Below are positions 1 to 5,615 of a stretch of 5,615 nucleotides of DNA, piece after piece (position 1 is the stretch's first letter; each line of letters begins with the position of its first letter). The stretch is from Planctomycetaceae bacterium (GTDB lineage Bacteria > Planctomycetota > Planctomycetia > Pirellulales > Thermoguttaceae), in NCBI GenBank assembly GCA_003532715.1, contig DOEZ01000167.1, positions 1,477 through 7,091 on the forward strand, written 5' to 3'. Both the position numbers and the translations under genes were made by a program. A model generated the notes under the pieces. The model made no database searches, was not told the origin of the DNA, and saw only the letters and a program-made list of their open reading frames with translations.

Positions 1-2
1 AT

Positions 3-581
3 GCCGACAAGGAGGGAGATCCCCATACGCCGCGCGACGGCGCGTGGTGGAGCCATATCCTGTGGCTGTTCCCGCGCCCTCGCCATCCGCAGTGGGAACT
101 GATGATGCAGCGCTATGCCAAGGACCTCTTGAAGGATCCTTTCATGAGGTTGCTCGACAAGACCTTCCTCGCCTGGCATTTTGCCCTTGGTCTGGCATTG
201 TTCGCGTTCGGTTGGTTCTTCTGGGACGCCTACATGGGCGTTTCGTTTGTGTTCTTTGGAGTGTTTCTGAGGCTCGTCTACGTGATGCACGTCACATGGC
301 TGGTGAACTCGGCCTCGCACATGTGGGGCTATCGCAATTACGACACGCACGACGATAGCCGCAACCTGTGGTGGGTCGGGTTGCTGGCGTACGGCGAAGG
401 TTGGCACAACAACCATCACGCGTTTCCCACCCGGGCTCGGCATGGCCACCGCTGGTGGGAGTTGGATGTGACGTATATGCTCCTGTGCATGATGGAGTCT
501 TGTGGCCTGGCGTGGAACGTAGTTCGCGGATCGACGGCAAGCGTTGCGACGGGAGATTCGAAGCAACCGCAATCTCGATGA
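3..581 (+). CDS. Acyl-CoA (delta-9 type) fatty acid desaturase, C-terminal part, 5' end outside window
   Basis: The frame is open from the left edge and ends at TGA 579-581, giving 192 residues of the C-terminal part. Enzymes of this family are di-iron membrane proteins that use O2 and electrons from a redox partner to insert a cis double bond into fatty acyl chains. Seen here: ADKEGDPHTPRDG at the very start, which in the family directly follows the second histidine box (HRxHH); the conserved stretch with HVTWLVNS, ASHMWG and DDSRN around 285-365; and the third box GEGWHNNHH with its iron-ligand histidines at 405-419, followed by AFPTRARHG and WWELD. Two hydrophobic stretches (about 165-221 and 240-315) fit the second membrane hairpin. 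The polar tail after the last helix is short and unconserved. The internal ATG at 102 is not the start, because conserved sequence precedes it. The first two histidine boxes are outside the window, so completeness cannot be judged. The family call is firm; substrate (acyl-CoA or acyl-lipid) and regiochemistry are inferred. Confidence 0.93.
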   Translation, partial: ADKEGDPHTPRDGAWWSHILWLFPRPRHPQWELMMQRYAKDLLKDPFMRLLDKTFLAWHFALGLALFAFGWFFWDAYMGVSFVFFGVFLRLVYVMHVTWLVNSASHMWGYRNYDTHDDSRNLWWVGLLAYGEGWHNNHHAFPTRARHGHRWWELDVTYMLLCMMESCGLAWNVVRGSTASVATGDSKQPQSR

Positions 582-923
582 ATGGATTTGTGACTACCTG
601 GACCATTGACCATAACGGATTGCTTGACATGACCGAGAACTCGCGCAATCACAATGACTGAAGAGGCAAAAGGTGTGGTCGGAGCGACGTTCCTATTGAG
701 GACGACATCCCGCACCGACAGCGACCTGCAATCGCACGCAATCTTGAAAAGGAAACCCGCCCTATCCGGTACAAAGCCGCTACCCCGCTCGCCTCAACGA
801 TTGCCCGCAACACCGTCGTACGACTGGGGAGTATGTGTCAGATAGGCAAGTGCGTCACTCTTTTTCCACTCAGCCTCGGAAACGGATGGGTCGAGCTCCG
901 CGAGCCCACCAGAACTCCCAAAA

Positions 924-952
924 CTCTCGGTGCCTCCGCGTCTCGGCGGTTC
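924..952 (-). repeat. Segment resembling a dispersed purine-rich intergenic element (GAG-periodic)
   Basis: Read on the minus strand, this stretch begins GAACCGCCGAGACGCGGAGG and continues with CACCGAGAG, so GAG trinucleotides recur every 8 or 9 bases. From memory, closely similar strings (AACCGCxGAGACGCxGAGG) occur outside genes in many unrelated environmental bacteria, including planctomycetes, and often appear as spurious peptides such as NRRDAEAPR. Here the minus strand also yields NRRDAEAPR. The similarity is to remembered sequences and was not computed. Only one copy lies in this window, and its borders are unknown; related sequence may extend through about 860-1050. Its function is unknown. 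Confidence 0.4.
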
Positions 953-1175
953 ATCAAGATTCCGTAGCCCACACAAGCAAGGACATGCACGCCGTCCATG
1001 CCACTCGGCGTTGCCGTGGGGACGGCCAAGCCGCCACAAACGCGTGGCAAGCAAGCCGTGATTCAGCCAAAGCCGCGATGATGCCTCGAAAGGCGCGACA
1101 AGAAACAGCCGTCGCAAGTCGGTTGGGACGTGACGGCCCATAGGTGGTGATTCGGCAGTTGGGGTGAGCAAAAGT

Positions 1176-1204
1176 TTGACGGTTCCGGGCGGCTATGATA
1201 GGAT
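1176..1204 (+). promoter_or_regulatory. Candidate sigma70-type promoter for the large surface-protein gene
   Basis: TTGACG at 1176-1181 (5 of 6 matches to the -35 consensus) is followed after exactly 17 bases by TAGGAT at 1199-1204 (4 of 6 matches to TATAAT). An alternative -10, TATGAT at 1194-1199, matches better but sits only 12 bases from the -35. The predicted transcription start is near 1210-1212, which gives a 5' leader of about 320 bases before the ATG at 1532. It is the best promoter-like pair I found between the two genes. Planctomycete promoter rules are less well defined than those of E. coli, so the call rests on consensus match and position only. Confidence 0.45.
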
Positions 1205-1210
1205 ACGGGC

Positions 1211-1284
1211 GCTCGCGAAGCTCGATCGGGATCGTCCTGGGGAATACTTGACTTGCGAAACCCCGGCGTGGGGCAGATGCGAGC
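1211..1284 (+). promoter_or_regulatory. Possible structured 5' leader RNA element
   Basis: Starting at the predicted transcription start, GCTCGC (1211-1216) can pair with GCGAGC (1279-1284) and close a region holding two further self-complementary elements: CGATC/GATCG (1223-1227 with 1230-1234) and CCCC/GGGG (1261-1264 with 1270-1273, loop GGCGT). Together they could form a three-way-junction-like fold in the leader. The first inner element has only two bases between its arms, so some of its pairs must open. I do not recognise a known riboswitch class. In GC-rich DNA such short helices can arise by chance, so this is a weak candidate. Confidence 0.2.
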
Positions 1285-1474
1285 CGCGCGGCACGAATCG
1301 GAACAGAGTGTCTTGTAAATCGCCGCAACACGAACGCTTCGCACTATGTCGCTCTTCGCGTCTGCTGTCGGTCGCCAGCCATGGCTATCTTCAGGGCATC
1401 GATAGACGGCAGCGGTTTCTTCCTGTTGGCGCAACGGCGTGCTTCGACCGCCCGCAGTGGATTACCGGCACACT

Positions 1475-1492
1475 CGTTCCTGTCGTTCCTGT
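1475..1492 (+). repeat. 9-bp direct tandem repeat, two copies
   Basis: CGTTCCTGT occurs twice in direct succession (1475-1483 and 1484-1492) and is followed by a further partial CG. It lies about 40 bases upstream of the start codon of the large gene. The repeat is exact, but two copies are too few to infer function; slippage or a protein-binding site are both possible. Confidence 0.6.
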
Positions 1493-1518
1493 CGCTCGCA
1501 ATATCGCACCACCAACCC

Positions 1519-1528
1519 GAGGCGGAAG
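1519..1528 (+). promoter_or_regulatory. Shine-Dalgarno-like site deciding the start at 1532
   Basis: GAGG at 1519-1522, within the purine-rich GAGGCGGAAG, ends nine bases before the ATG at 1532. The frame is open upstream as far as a TAG at 1403-1405 and has GTG codons at 1439 and 1457. The ATG at 1532 is preferred because it has this site and gives the short basic N-terminus usual before a LEPR-XLL motif. Confidence 0.55.
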
Positions 1529-1531
1529 TCC

Positions 1532-4500
1532 ATGCGTACTTCAAGACGCGGATCGCGAGATCTCCAGTCATCGAAAAAAAGAACCCACTCGCTCCGGCTG
1601 GAGTTCCTCGAACCCCGAATGTTGCTCAGCGGCAATTCGCTCGATGAGCTGCTGCAATTAGACCCGCTCATCCAGCCCGACTCGAAAACCGTGTGGATGC
1701 CCGACTCGCCCGTGTCGGAGTCAGCCGTGGTCGAAGACGCTGGCGTGGAAATGGGGCCGCTGCCGCTGTTCGAATCGGCCGATGCTTTGGGCACGTTCAC
1801 CTACGACACGTTGGCCAACGGCATGCCGATTCTAAACAGTCTGACGGGTGCCCCTGCGTCGATCTACCTCGATTTCGACGGACACGCGCCCGAGAGTTGG
1901 CTTCCGTTCACGCAAGACGGCGACGGATCGACGTTCAACCTTACCGAGCAAACGACGATCGTCGAGACGTGGCGTCAGGTTTCCGCCTGGTACTCGATGT
2001 TCGACATCAATGTCACGACGATCCAACCCGACGTGGCCATTCATCCGACCTCTTGGCACGTGATCACGCCATCCTACAACAATGGAGGTTTGGCATGGGG
2101 CCAATTTCCCAACAGGACGAGTCCGGGGTCGTTCGTTGACGGCAATTGGTCGCCCTTCAATGTGACTGCCGCGATCGCGCACGAGGTGGGCCATACGTTT
2201 GGCGCCGGACACATCTCGAAATTCGACCAATGGGGAACCAATATCCAGGAATACGCCGTATTCGACGATCCGCTGCACGGCTCGATCATGGGAGGAACGG
2301 GGCGCGTCGTCAATAATTGGTCATTGTGGCACGCCGCTCCGTGGGTGAATCCCGGTGGGCCATCCTACTTGCAGGACGACATGGCCTATATCGCCGGACG
2401 GATCGTGACGCACGCGGCGGCCGGTTACACGGGCGACGGTTACCGTCCCGACGACCACGGCGGCACGATCGCCACGGCCACGCCGCTGGACGTCGATGGG
2501 ACGACCCAGTGGGCGACCGGCGTTCTCGAACGGCTGACCGACGCTGACGCCTTTTCGTTCTCGATCGACGTCGCGGGACGATATTCGTTGTCGGCCACGC
2601 GGGAGAACCCCAACGGCGTGGATTTGACGGTGTCCGTTTACAGTTCGGCCGGCGTGCTGCTTGCCGCCGAGTCGGACGACTCACGCGAACAACCCTATTC
2701 GCTGGTCAACGATCAATACCTGACGCTCGATGTCGCCACGACGGGCGCGTATTACGTCATCGTCGAGAGCCGAGGCAACTACGCCGACCAGGGGGCGTAC
2801 AACATCCGCGTCAATCCGCTGCCGTCCGGGTGGACGCTCGATAACGTAGGTCTGAATGCGAGGCCGGGCTACGCGGTCTATGATTCGGACGCCAGCACGT
2901 TCACGGTGGCCGGCTCGGGGCATTTCATCTATCCTTCAACGACTTCCAGTATTGGCGGCGCAAACGACAGCTTCCAATATCTCTACCAGGAACTCAAAGG
3001 CGACGGTGAAATCGTGGTTCGCGTGTCGGCCCTGGGAACGACGCAAAACCCGAAGGCCGGCGTGATGATCCGCGATTCGCTCGACTCGAACGCCAAGAGC
3101 GCCTCGCTGTATCTCACATCCTCGAACCAAGCCTATTTCGCCACGCGAAGCGCGACCGGCGGCACGACGTTCTCGTCAAGCCGCACGGCCACGACCTCCT
3201 ATCTGCTGCGGTTGACGCGGAGCGGAGACGTCTTTCGCGCTTACGTGTCGAGCAACGGCGGGACGAATTGGTCGCAAGTCGGCACCAACCGGACGATCGC
3301 CATGGGCGAGACGGTTTACATCGGGCTGGTCTCGACGGCCAACGTCAGCACGTGGGGCACTCCCACGGCGCCGACCAATCATGCATTGAACGTCGCCACG
3401 TTCACCAGCGCGAGCCTGACCGGCAACCTCAACCCGGAGCCGACGCTCAACGCCCTACCGGCTCCGTCGGGACTGACGATCACCGACAAAACGGCGTCGA
3501 GCTTCAGCCTCGCGTGGAACGACGTGTCCGGTGAGTCGGGCTACGTCGTTGATCGGTCGACCGACGGCATCAACTACGGTCCGATTGGCACGACCGCCGC
3601 CGAAGTCACGACCTACATCGACTCAGACTTGATCGACGTCGAAACGGGCCTGCCGCTGTACCAGTTCTATTTCTACCGGGTCCGCGCGGAGGGTGTCGAC
3701 GGAACCGTGTCGGAGCCGTCCAGCGTGGTCCACGACGTGCCGCAGGCCGGCCCGGCGAGCAGCTTGGTTGTCAACTCGATCAGCACGTCGCAGTTGGTCA
3801 TCGATTGGCAAGACGCAAGCGGCGAGACGGGCTACCGCATCGAGCGTTCGCTGACCGGCACGGGCGGTTGGACGACCGTCGGCACGGTCGGCCGCAACGT
3901 TCCGTCGTTCACCAACTCGGGCTTGACGGCGGGCACGAAGTATTTCTATCGCATCGTGAGCCTCGACGCCTCGGGCGACGCGGCTGTCTCGGCGGTCGTC
4001 TCGAATTACACGCGTCTTGCCCAAGTGAGTGGTCTAACGTTCACGACCAAACAGCCGTATCAAATGGCCATCCAGTGGAACGCGCTCTCAGGAGCCACGC
4101 ATTATCAAGTGGAACGTTCGACCAACGGTAAGACATACACGACGGTGGCATCGTCGTTGACGGCGACGAGCTACACGGACAGCAACGTCGTGCCGCTGGG
4201 CGAATACTACTATCGCGTGACCGCCTGGAGCGACAGCGTCAGGGGAACCGAGAGGATCATCTTTGCCGCCGCGCCGGCGGCCGCGGCGTTGCCCACGCCC
4301 TGGCTGACGCAGGACATCGGGTCGGTGGGCGGCACCGGGGCCGCAAGCTACAACAACGGCGTTTTCACCCTGGTCGCTGCTGGAGACGAGATTTTCGACT
4401 CGACGGACGAATTCCGGTACGTCTATCAGTCGATCACGAACACCGATTTCACGTACACGGCACGAGTTGCCTCCGTCGAAAACACCAACTATTGGTCCAA

Positions 4501-5615
4501 GGCCGGCCTGATGATCCGCGAATCGACCGCGGTCGGCGCGAAACATGCGATGATCTATATCTCGCCAAACATGGCCGTTTTTCAATCGCGAGCAAGCAAC
4601 AACACTACTATCTCCGACACCTACGGTCCGGGCGTGACTGCCCCCTACTACGTTCGGATCACTCGCAGCGGTTCGACGTTCACCGGCGACATCTCGCCGG
4701 ACGGAACGACGTGGACCTCCGTCGGCTCGCGGACGATCAGCATGAGTTCCACCGTCTTGGTCGGGTTCGCGCTTTGCAGCCGCGACGACAATTACTTGAA
4801 CACGTCGACGTTCACGTTTACCCCGGAGGCGAACGTCGCACCGACGGTGGCGACGCCCGCGATCGCCACGCCCGACCCCGTAACCAGCGCGACGGCGACC
4901 CTGAGCGTGCTGGGCGCGGACGACCACGGCGAGCCAAATTTGACGTACACGTGGACCACGACGTCGGTGCCGTCGGGCGCGAGTCAGCCGACTTTCAGCG
5001 TCAACCGCACCAACGCGGCGAAGAATACCACCGCCACGTTCTCGAAAACCGGCGACTACACGCTGCGGGTCACCATGACCGACACCAGCGGGCTGTCGAC
5101 GACCAGCACGGTTGCGCTCACGGTCGCGCAGACGATCGCGAGCATCACGGTCTCGCCTGCGTCGGCGCAGGTGCCGGCCGGAAGCACGCAGTTGTTCGCC
5201 GCGATGGCTCGCGACCAATTCGGTGTGGTTCTGAGCCCTCCATCACCCTATGTCTGGAACGCGTCGCTCGGCCAGATTACCGCCGATGGCCTCTACACGG
5301 CCCCCAACGGGTCGATGACCGACACGGTCACGGCCTCGGTCGGCTCGATCCAGGGGACGGCTGAAGTGACCGTCCTGCCGGCGCCGTTACCCGCGCCGTG
5401 GACGTCGCGCGACATCGGTGTCGTGGGCGCGGCGGGCAGCACGACGTATGAAGATGGCGTGTTCGTCGTGGAAGGGAGCGGCCTGAACATCGCTGGGCTG
5501 ACCGACGAGTTTCATTTTGCATACCGCGAGTTGACCGGCGATGGCCGGATTACCGCGCAAGTCATGAGCGTGGAGAATACGGACGGCTACGCCAAGGCGG
5601 GCGTGATGATGCGCG
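1532..5615 (+). CDS. Giant LEPR-XLL surface protein with metzincin-type metalloprotease, PPC, FN3, DUF1349-like, PKD-like and Big2-like domains, 3' end outside window
   Basis: An uninterrupted frame of 1361 codons runs off the right edge. Predicted role: an exported or cell-surface protease/adhesin. Approximate domain order by residue: basic N-terminus 1-25; LEPRMLLSG motif 26-34, the planctomycete LEPR-XLL sorting region; acidic linker to about 107; metalloprotease 110-300, opening with SIYLDFDGH and carrying the zinc motif HEVGHTFGAGH (H217, E218, H221, H227) and a Met-turn SIMGG (M253); PPC domain 307-430; DUF1349-like module 433-630; FN3 domains 643-737, 740-828 and 829-912; second DUF1349-like module 923-1098; PKD-like 1103-1200; Big2-like 1201-1283; start of a third DUF1349-like module from 1289. 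I noted only one cysteine (C1082) and few lysines, as expected for an extracellular protein. A dockerin or C-terminal anchor may lie beyond the window. Gene identity as a LEPR-XLL protease-like protein is firm; substrate and attachment are unknown. Confidence 0.95.
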   Translation, partial: MRTSRRGSRDLQSSKKRTHSLRLEFLEPRMLLSGNSLDELLQLDPLIQPDSKTVWMPDSPVSESAVVEDAGVEMGPLPLFESADALGTFTYDTLANGMPILNSLTGAPASIYLDFDGHAPESWLPFTQDGDGSTFNLTEQTTIVETWRQVSAWYSMFDINVTTIQPDVAIHPTSWHVITPSYNNGGLAWGQFPNRTSPGSFVDGNWSPFNVTAAIAHEVGHTFGAGHISKFDQWGTNIQEYAVFDDPLHGSIMGGTGRVVNNWSLWHAAPWVNPGGPSYLQDDMAYIAGRIVTHAAAGYTGDGYRPDDHGGTIATATPLDVDGTTQWATGVLERLTDADAFSFSIDVAGRYSLSATRENPNGVDLTVSVYSSAGVLLAAESDDSREQPYSLVNDQYLTLDVATTGAYYVIVESRGNYADQGAYNIRVNPLPSGWTLDNVGLNARPGYAVYDSDASTFTVAGSGHFIYPSTTSSIGGANDSFQYLYQELKGDGEIVVRVSALGTTQNPKAGVMIRDSLDSNAKSASLYLTSSNQAYFATRSATGGTTFSSSRTATTSYLLRLTRSGDVFRAYVSSNGGTNWSQVGTNRTIAMGETVYIGLVSTANVSTWGTPTAPTNHALNVATFTSASLTGNLNPEPTLNALPAPSGLTITDKTASSFSLAWNDVSGESGYVVDRSTDGINYGPIGTTAAEVTTYIDSDLIDVETGLPLYQFYFYRVRAEGVDGTVSEPSSVVHDVPQAGPASSLVVNSISTSQLVIDWQDASGETGYRIERSLTGTGGWTTVGTVGRNVPSFTNSGLTAGTKYFYRIVSLDASGDAAVSAVVSNYTRLAQVSGLTFTTKQPYQMAIQWNALSGATHYQVERSTNGKTYTTVASSLTATSYTDSNVVPLGEYYYRVTAWSDSVRGTERIIFAAAPAAAALPTPWLTQDIGSVGGTGAASYNNGVFTLVAAGDEIFDSTDEFRYVYQSITNTDFTYTARVASVENTNYWSKAGLMIRESTAVGAKHAMIYISPNMAVFQSRASNNTTISDTYGPGVTAPYYVRITRSGSTFTGDISPDGTTWTSVGSRTISMSSTVLVGFALCSRDDNYLNTSTFTFTPEANVAPTVATPAIATPDPVTSATATLSVLGADDHGEPNLTYTWTTTSVPSGASQPTFSVNRTNAAKNTTATFSKTGDYTLRVTMTDTSGLSTTSTVALTVAQTIASITVSPASAQVPAGSTQLFAAMARDQFGVVLSPPSPYVWNASLGQITADGLYTAPNGSMTDTVTASVGSIQGTAEVTVLPAPLPAPWTSRDIGVVGAAGSTTYEDGVFVVEGSGLNIAGLTDEFHFAYRELTGDGRITAQVMSVENTDGYAKAGVMMR
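1607..1636 (+). other. LEPR-XLL N-terminal sorting motif (coding)
   Basis: Residues 26-34 read LEPRMLLSG and follow about 25 residues rich in Arg and Lys. This motif marks the N-terminus of many very large planctomycete proteins and is thought to act in export or sorting; no conventional hydrophobic signal peptide is visible here. It is the strongest taxonomic indicator in the window. Confidence 0.92.
1859..2431 (+). other. Metzincin-type zinc metalloprotease domain (coding)
   Basis: Residues 110-300 open with SIYLDFDGH, then have the family-like block DGDGSTFNLTE and WYSMFDINVTT. The extended zinc motif HExxHxxGxxH lies at 217-227 (nt 2180-2212), and a Met-turn methionine at residue 253 is 26 residues after the third histidine, as expected in metzincins. 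All three zinc ligands and the catalytic glutamate are present, so the domain is predicted to be active. The exact peptidase family (M10, M43 or an unclassified planctomycete group) cannot be settled by eye. Confidence 0.85.
2450..2821 (+). other. PPC (bacterial pre-peptidase C-terminal) domain (coding)
   Basis: Residues 307-430 show the usual PPC pattern: an opening stretch with TIATATPLDVDG, then LTDADAFSFSIDVAGRYSLS, a V-x-VYSSAGVLLA strand, and the closing GAYYVIVES and GAYNIRV. PPC domains are small beta-sandwiches that accompany secreted peptidases and often help in targeting or substrate binding. Placement directly after the protease fits this. Confidence 0.82.
2828..3421 (+). repeat. 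DUF1349-like (concanavalin A-like) module, copy 1 (coding)
   Basis: Residues 433-630. Core signatures are FQYLYQELKGDGEIVVRV, KAGVMIRDSL and a terminal FRAYVSSNGGTNWSQVG strand pair. The module is repeated at 923-1098 and from 1289. Such modules have a beta-sandwich lectin-like fold and are probably involved in carbohydrate or matrix binding; the ligand is unknown. This copy is the most divergent at its N-terminal edge, where VGLNARPG replaces the DIGxVGxxG seen in the other two. Confidence 0.72.
3458..3742 (+). repeat. Fibronectin type III domain 1 (coding)
   Basis: Residues 643-737. Typical FN3 pattern: PAPSGLTIT, then SFSLAWNDVSGESGYVVDRS, and a FYFYRVRAEG strand near the end. It is somewhat longer than the next two because of an inserted segment (about 698-710). 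Probably a spacer or adhesion domain. Confidence 0.82.
3749..4015 (+). repeat. Fibronectin type III domain 2 (coding)
   Basis: Residues 740-828. Pattern: LVIDWQDASGETGYRIERS, then GLTAGTKYFYRIVSLDASG. It aligns by eye with domains 1 and 3 through W-x-x-x-SG-x-x-x-Y-x-(V/I)-(D/E)RS. Confidence 0.85.
4016..4267 (+). repeat. Fibronectin type III domain 3 (coding)
   Basis: Residues 829-912. Pattern: MAIQWNALSGATHYQVERS, then GEYYYRVTAWSDS. It is followed by an Ala/Pro-rich hinge (AAAPAAAALPTP) leading into the second DUF1349-like module. Confidence 0.82.
4298..4825 (+). repeat. DUF1349-like (concanavalin A-like) module, copy 2 (coding)
   Basis: Residues 923-1098. Opens PWLTQDIGSVGGTG, then has FRYVYQSITNTDFTYTARV, SVENTNYWSKAGLMIRES, and YYVRITRSGSTFTGDISPDG. 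It contains the only cysteine I noted in the visible protein (C1082). Its opening and the SVENT element are closely matched in copy 3. Confidence 0.75.
4838..5131 (+). other. PKD-like domain (coding)
   Basis: Residues 1103-1200. The pattern LTYTWTTTSVPSGA, then NAAKNTTATFSKTGDYTLRVTMTD and STVALTV, matches the PKD-like/Ig-like domain often seen in planctomycete surface proteins. It is followed at once by a Big2-like domain, a pairing I recognise as recurrent in such proteins. Confidence 0.75.
5132..5380 (+). other. Big2-like bacterial Ig-like domain (coding)
   Basis: Residues 1201-1283. The pattern IASITVSPASAQVPAG, then QLFAAMARDQFG, YVWNASLGQITADGLYTAP and GTAEVTVLP is characteristic of Big2-type Ig-like domains, which extend surface proteins away from the cell or mediate adhesion. 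Confidence 0.8.
5396..5615 (+). repeat. DUF1349-like (concanavalin A-like) module, copy 3, cut by window edge (coding)
   Basis: Residues 1289-1361. Opens PWTSRDIGVVGAAG, then FHFAYRELTGDGRITAQV, and SVENTDGYAKAGVMMR at the window end. Only the first part of the module is visible, and the protein continues to the right. Confidence 0.75.

Larger units (their letters stand above)
582..1531. other. Long intergenic region with no convincing gene
   Basis: About 950 bp separate the desaturase stop from the start of the large surface-protein gene. Open frames here are short on both strands. Their translations are rich in Arg, Pro, Ser and Cys and show no recognisable motif, and they overlap one another, so I call none of them a gene. 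I see no tRNA-like cloverleaf and no GC-rich hairpin followed by a T-run strong enough to end desaturase transcription. The right half carries the control features listed separately (promoter candidate, possible leader fold, 9-bp repeat, ribosome binding site). The middle, about 860-1050, resembles a dispersed intergenic element on the minus strand. Decayed gene remnants cannot be excluded without database comparison. Confidence 0.7.

Noticed and set aside
44..358. Open frame of 104 codons overlapping the desaturase in another phase
   Set aside because: The desaturase frame carries the family's conserved motifs across the same bases; this is a shadow.
604..645. TTGACC and TTGACA boxes as -35 elements just after the desaturase
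   Set aside because: No acceptable -10 hexamer lies 16-18 bases downstream of either box, and no gene follows.
654..845. Small open frame of 63 codons after the desaturase
   Set aside because: No clear ribosome binding site, no recognisable motif, and low-complexity basic/Pro-rich composition; probably chance.
849..865. Short hairpin AGTG/CACT followed by a T-run as a possible terminator
   Set aside because: The stem has only four base pairs with a three-base loop, too weak for intrinsic termination, and it lies about 270 bases after the desaturase stop.
838..1171. Minus-strand open frames in the intergenic region (70 and 125 codons)
   Set aside because: They overlap each other in different frames and include the repeat-like NRRDAEAPR or DEPPRRGGTE strings, which fit translated noncoding sequence better than a real protein.
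1164..1661. Open frame of 165 codons starting with GTG and overlapping the start of the large gene
   Set aside because: It overlaps the promoter candidate and about 130 bases of the LEPR-XLL coding region in another frame, has a Cys- and Arg-rich composition, and shows no motif.
4088..5218. Long open frame on the minus strand (376 codons) opposite the large surface-protein gene
   Set aside because: Its translation is dominated by Arg, Gly, Val and Asp with no domain signature, whereas the + strand frame here encodes recognisable FN3, DUF1349-like, PKD-like and Big2-like domains. It is a shadow caused by GC-rich third codon positions.
4492..5364. Open frame of 290 codons on the + strand in another phase
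   Set aside because: Arg/His/Asp-rich composition without motifs; it lies wholly inside the large gene, whose own frame is well supported.

Overview
The window looks like planctomycete DNA, most plausibly from a Pirellulales-like lineage. The deciding evidence is a very large secreted-protein gene that begins with the planctomycete LEPR-XLL sorting motif (LEPRMLLSG) and continues into the multi-domain layout typical of giant surface proteins in that phylum. The DNA is moderately GC-rich, and both recognisable genes lie on the + strand. The lineage is inferred from protein motifs, because no rRNA or other phylogenetic marker is present.

Layout. (1) Bases 3-581 hold the C-terminal part of a membrane-bound acyl-CoA (delta-9 type) fatty acid desaturase. 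Its start and its first histidine boxes lie outside the window. (2) Bases 582-1531 form a gene-poor stretch of about 950 bp. I see no convincing coding sequence, tRNA or strong terminator there. It does contain a minus-strand segment resembling a purine-rich intergenic sequence scattered through many environmental bacterial genomes, a good sigma70-like promoter candidate (1176-1204), a possibly folded leader directly after it, a 9-bp tandem repeat, and a Shine-Dalgarno-like site. (3) From 1532 to the window edge runs one uninterrupted reading frame of 1361 codons with no stop, so the gene is truncated on the right. In order it encodes a basic N-terminus with LEPR-XLL motif, an acidic linker, a metzincin-type zinc metalloprotease domain, a PPC domain, a DUF1349-like (concanavalin A-like) module, three fibronectin type III domains, a second DUF1349-like module, a PKD-like domain, a Big2-like domain, and the start of a third DUF1349-like module.

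The two genes are probably not functionally linked. The desaturase makes unsaturated membrane lipids. The large protein is predicted to be an exported, surface-attached or secreted protease/adhesin. The long gap and the separate promoter candidate argue that they are transcribed independently. The unusual content lies in the architecture of the large protein, its lack of any possible cysteine switch, and the intergenic leader and repeat-like segment. None of these is proven to be a new system.
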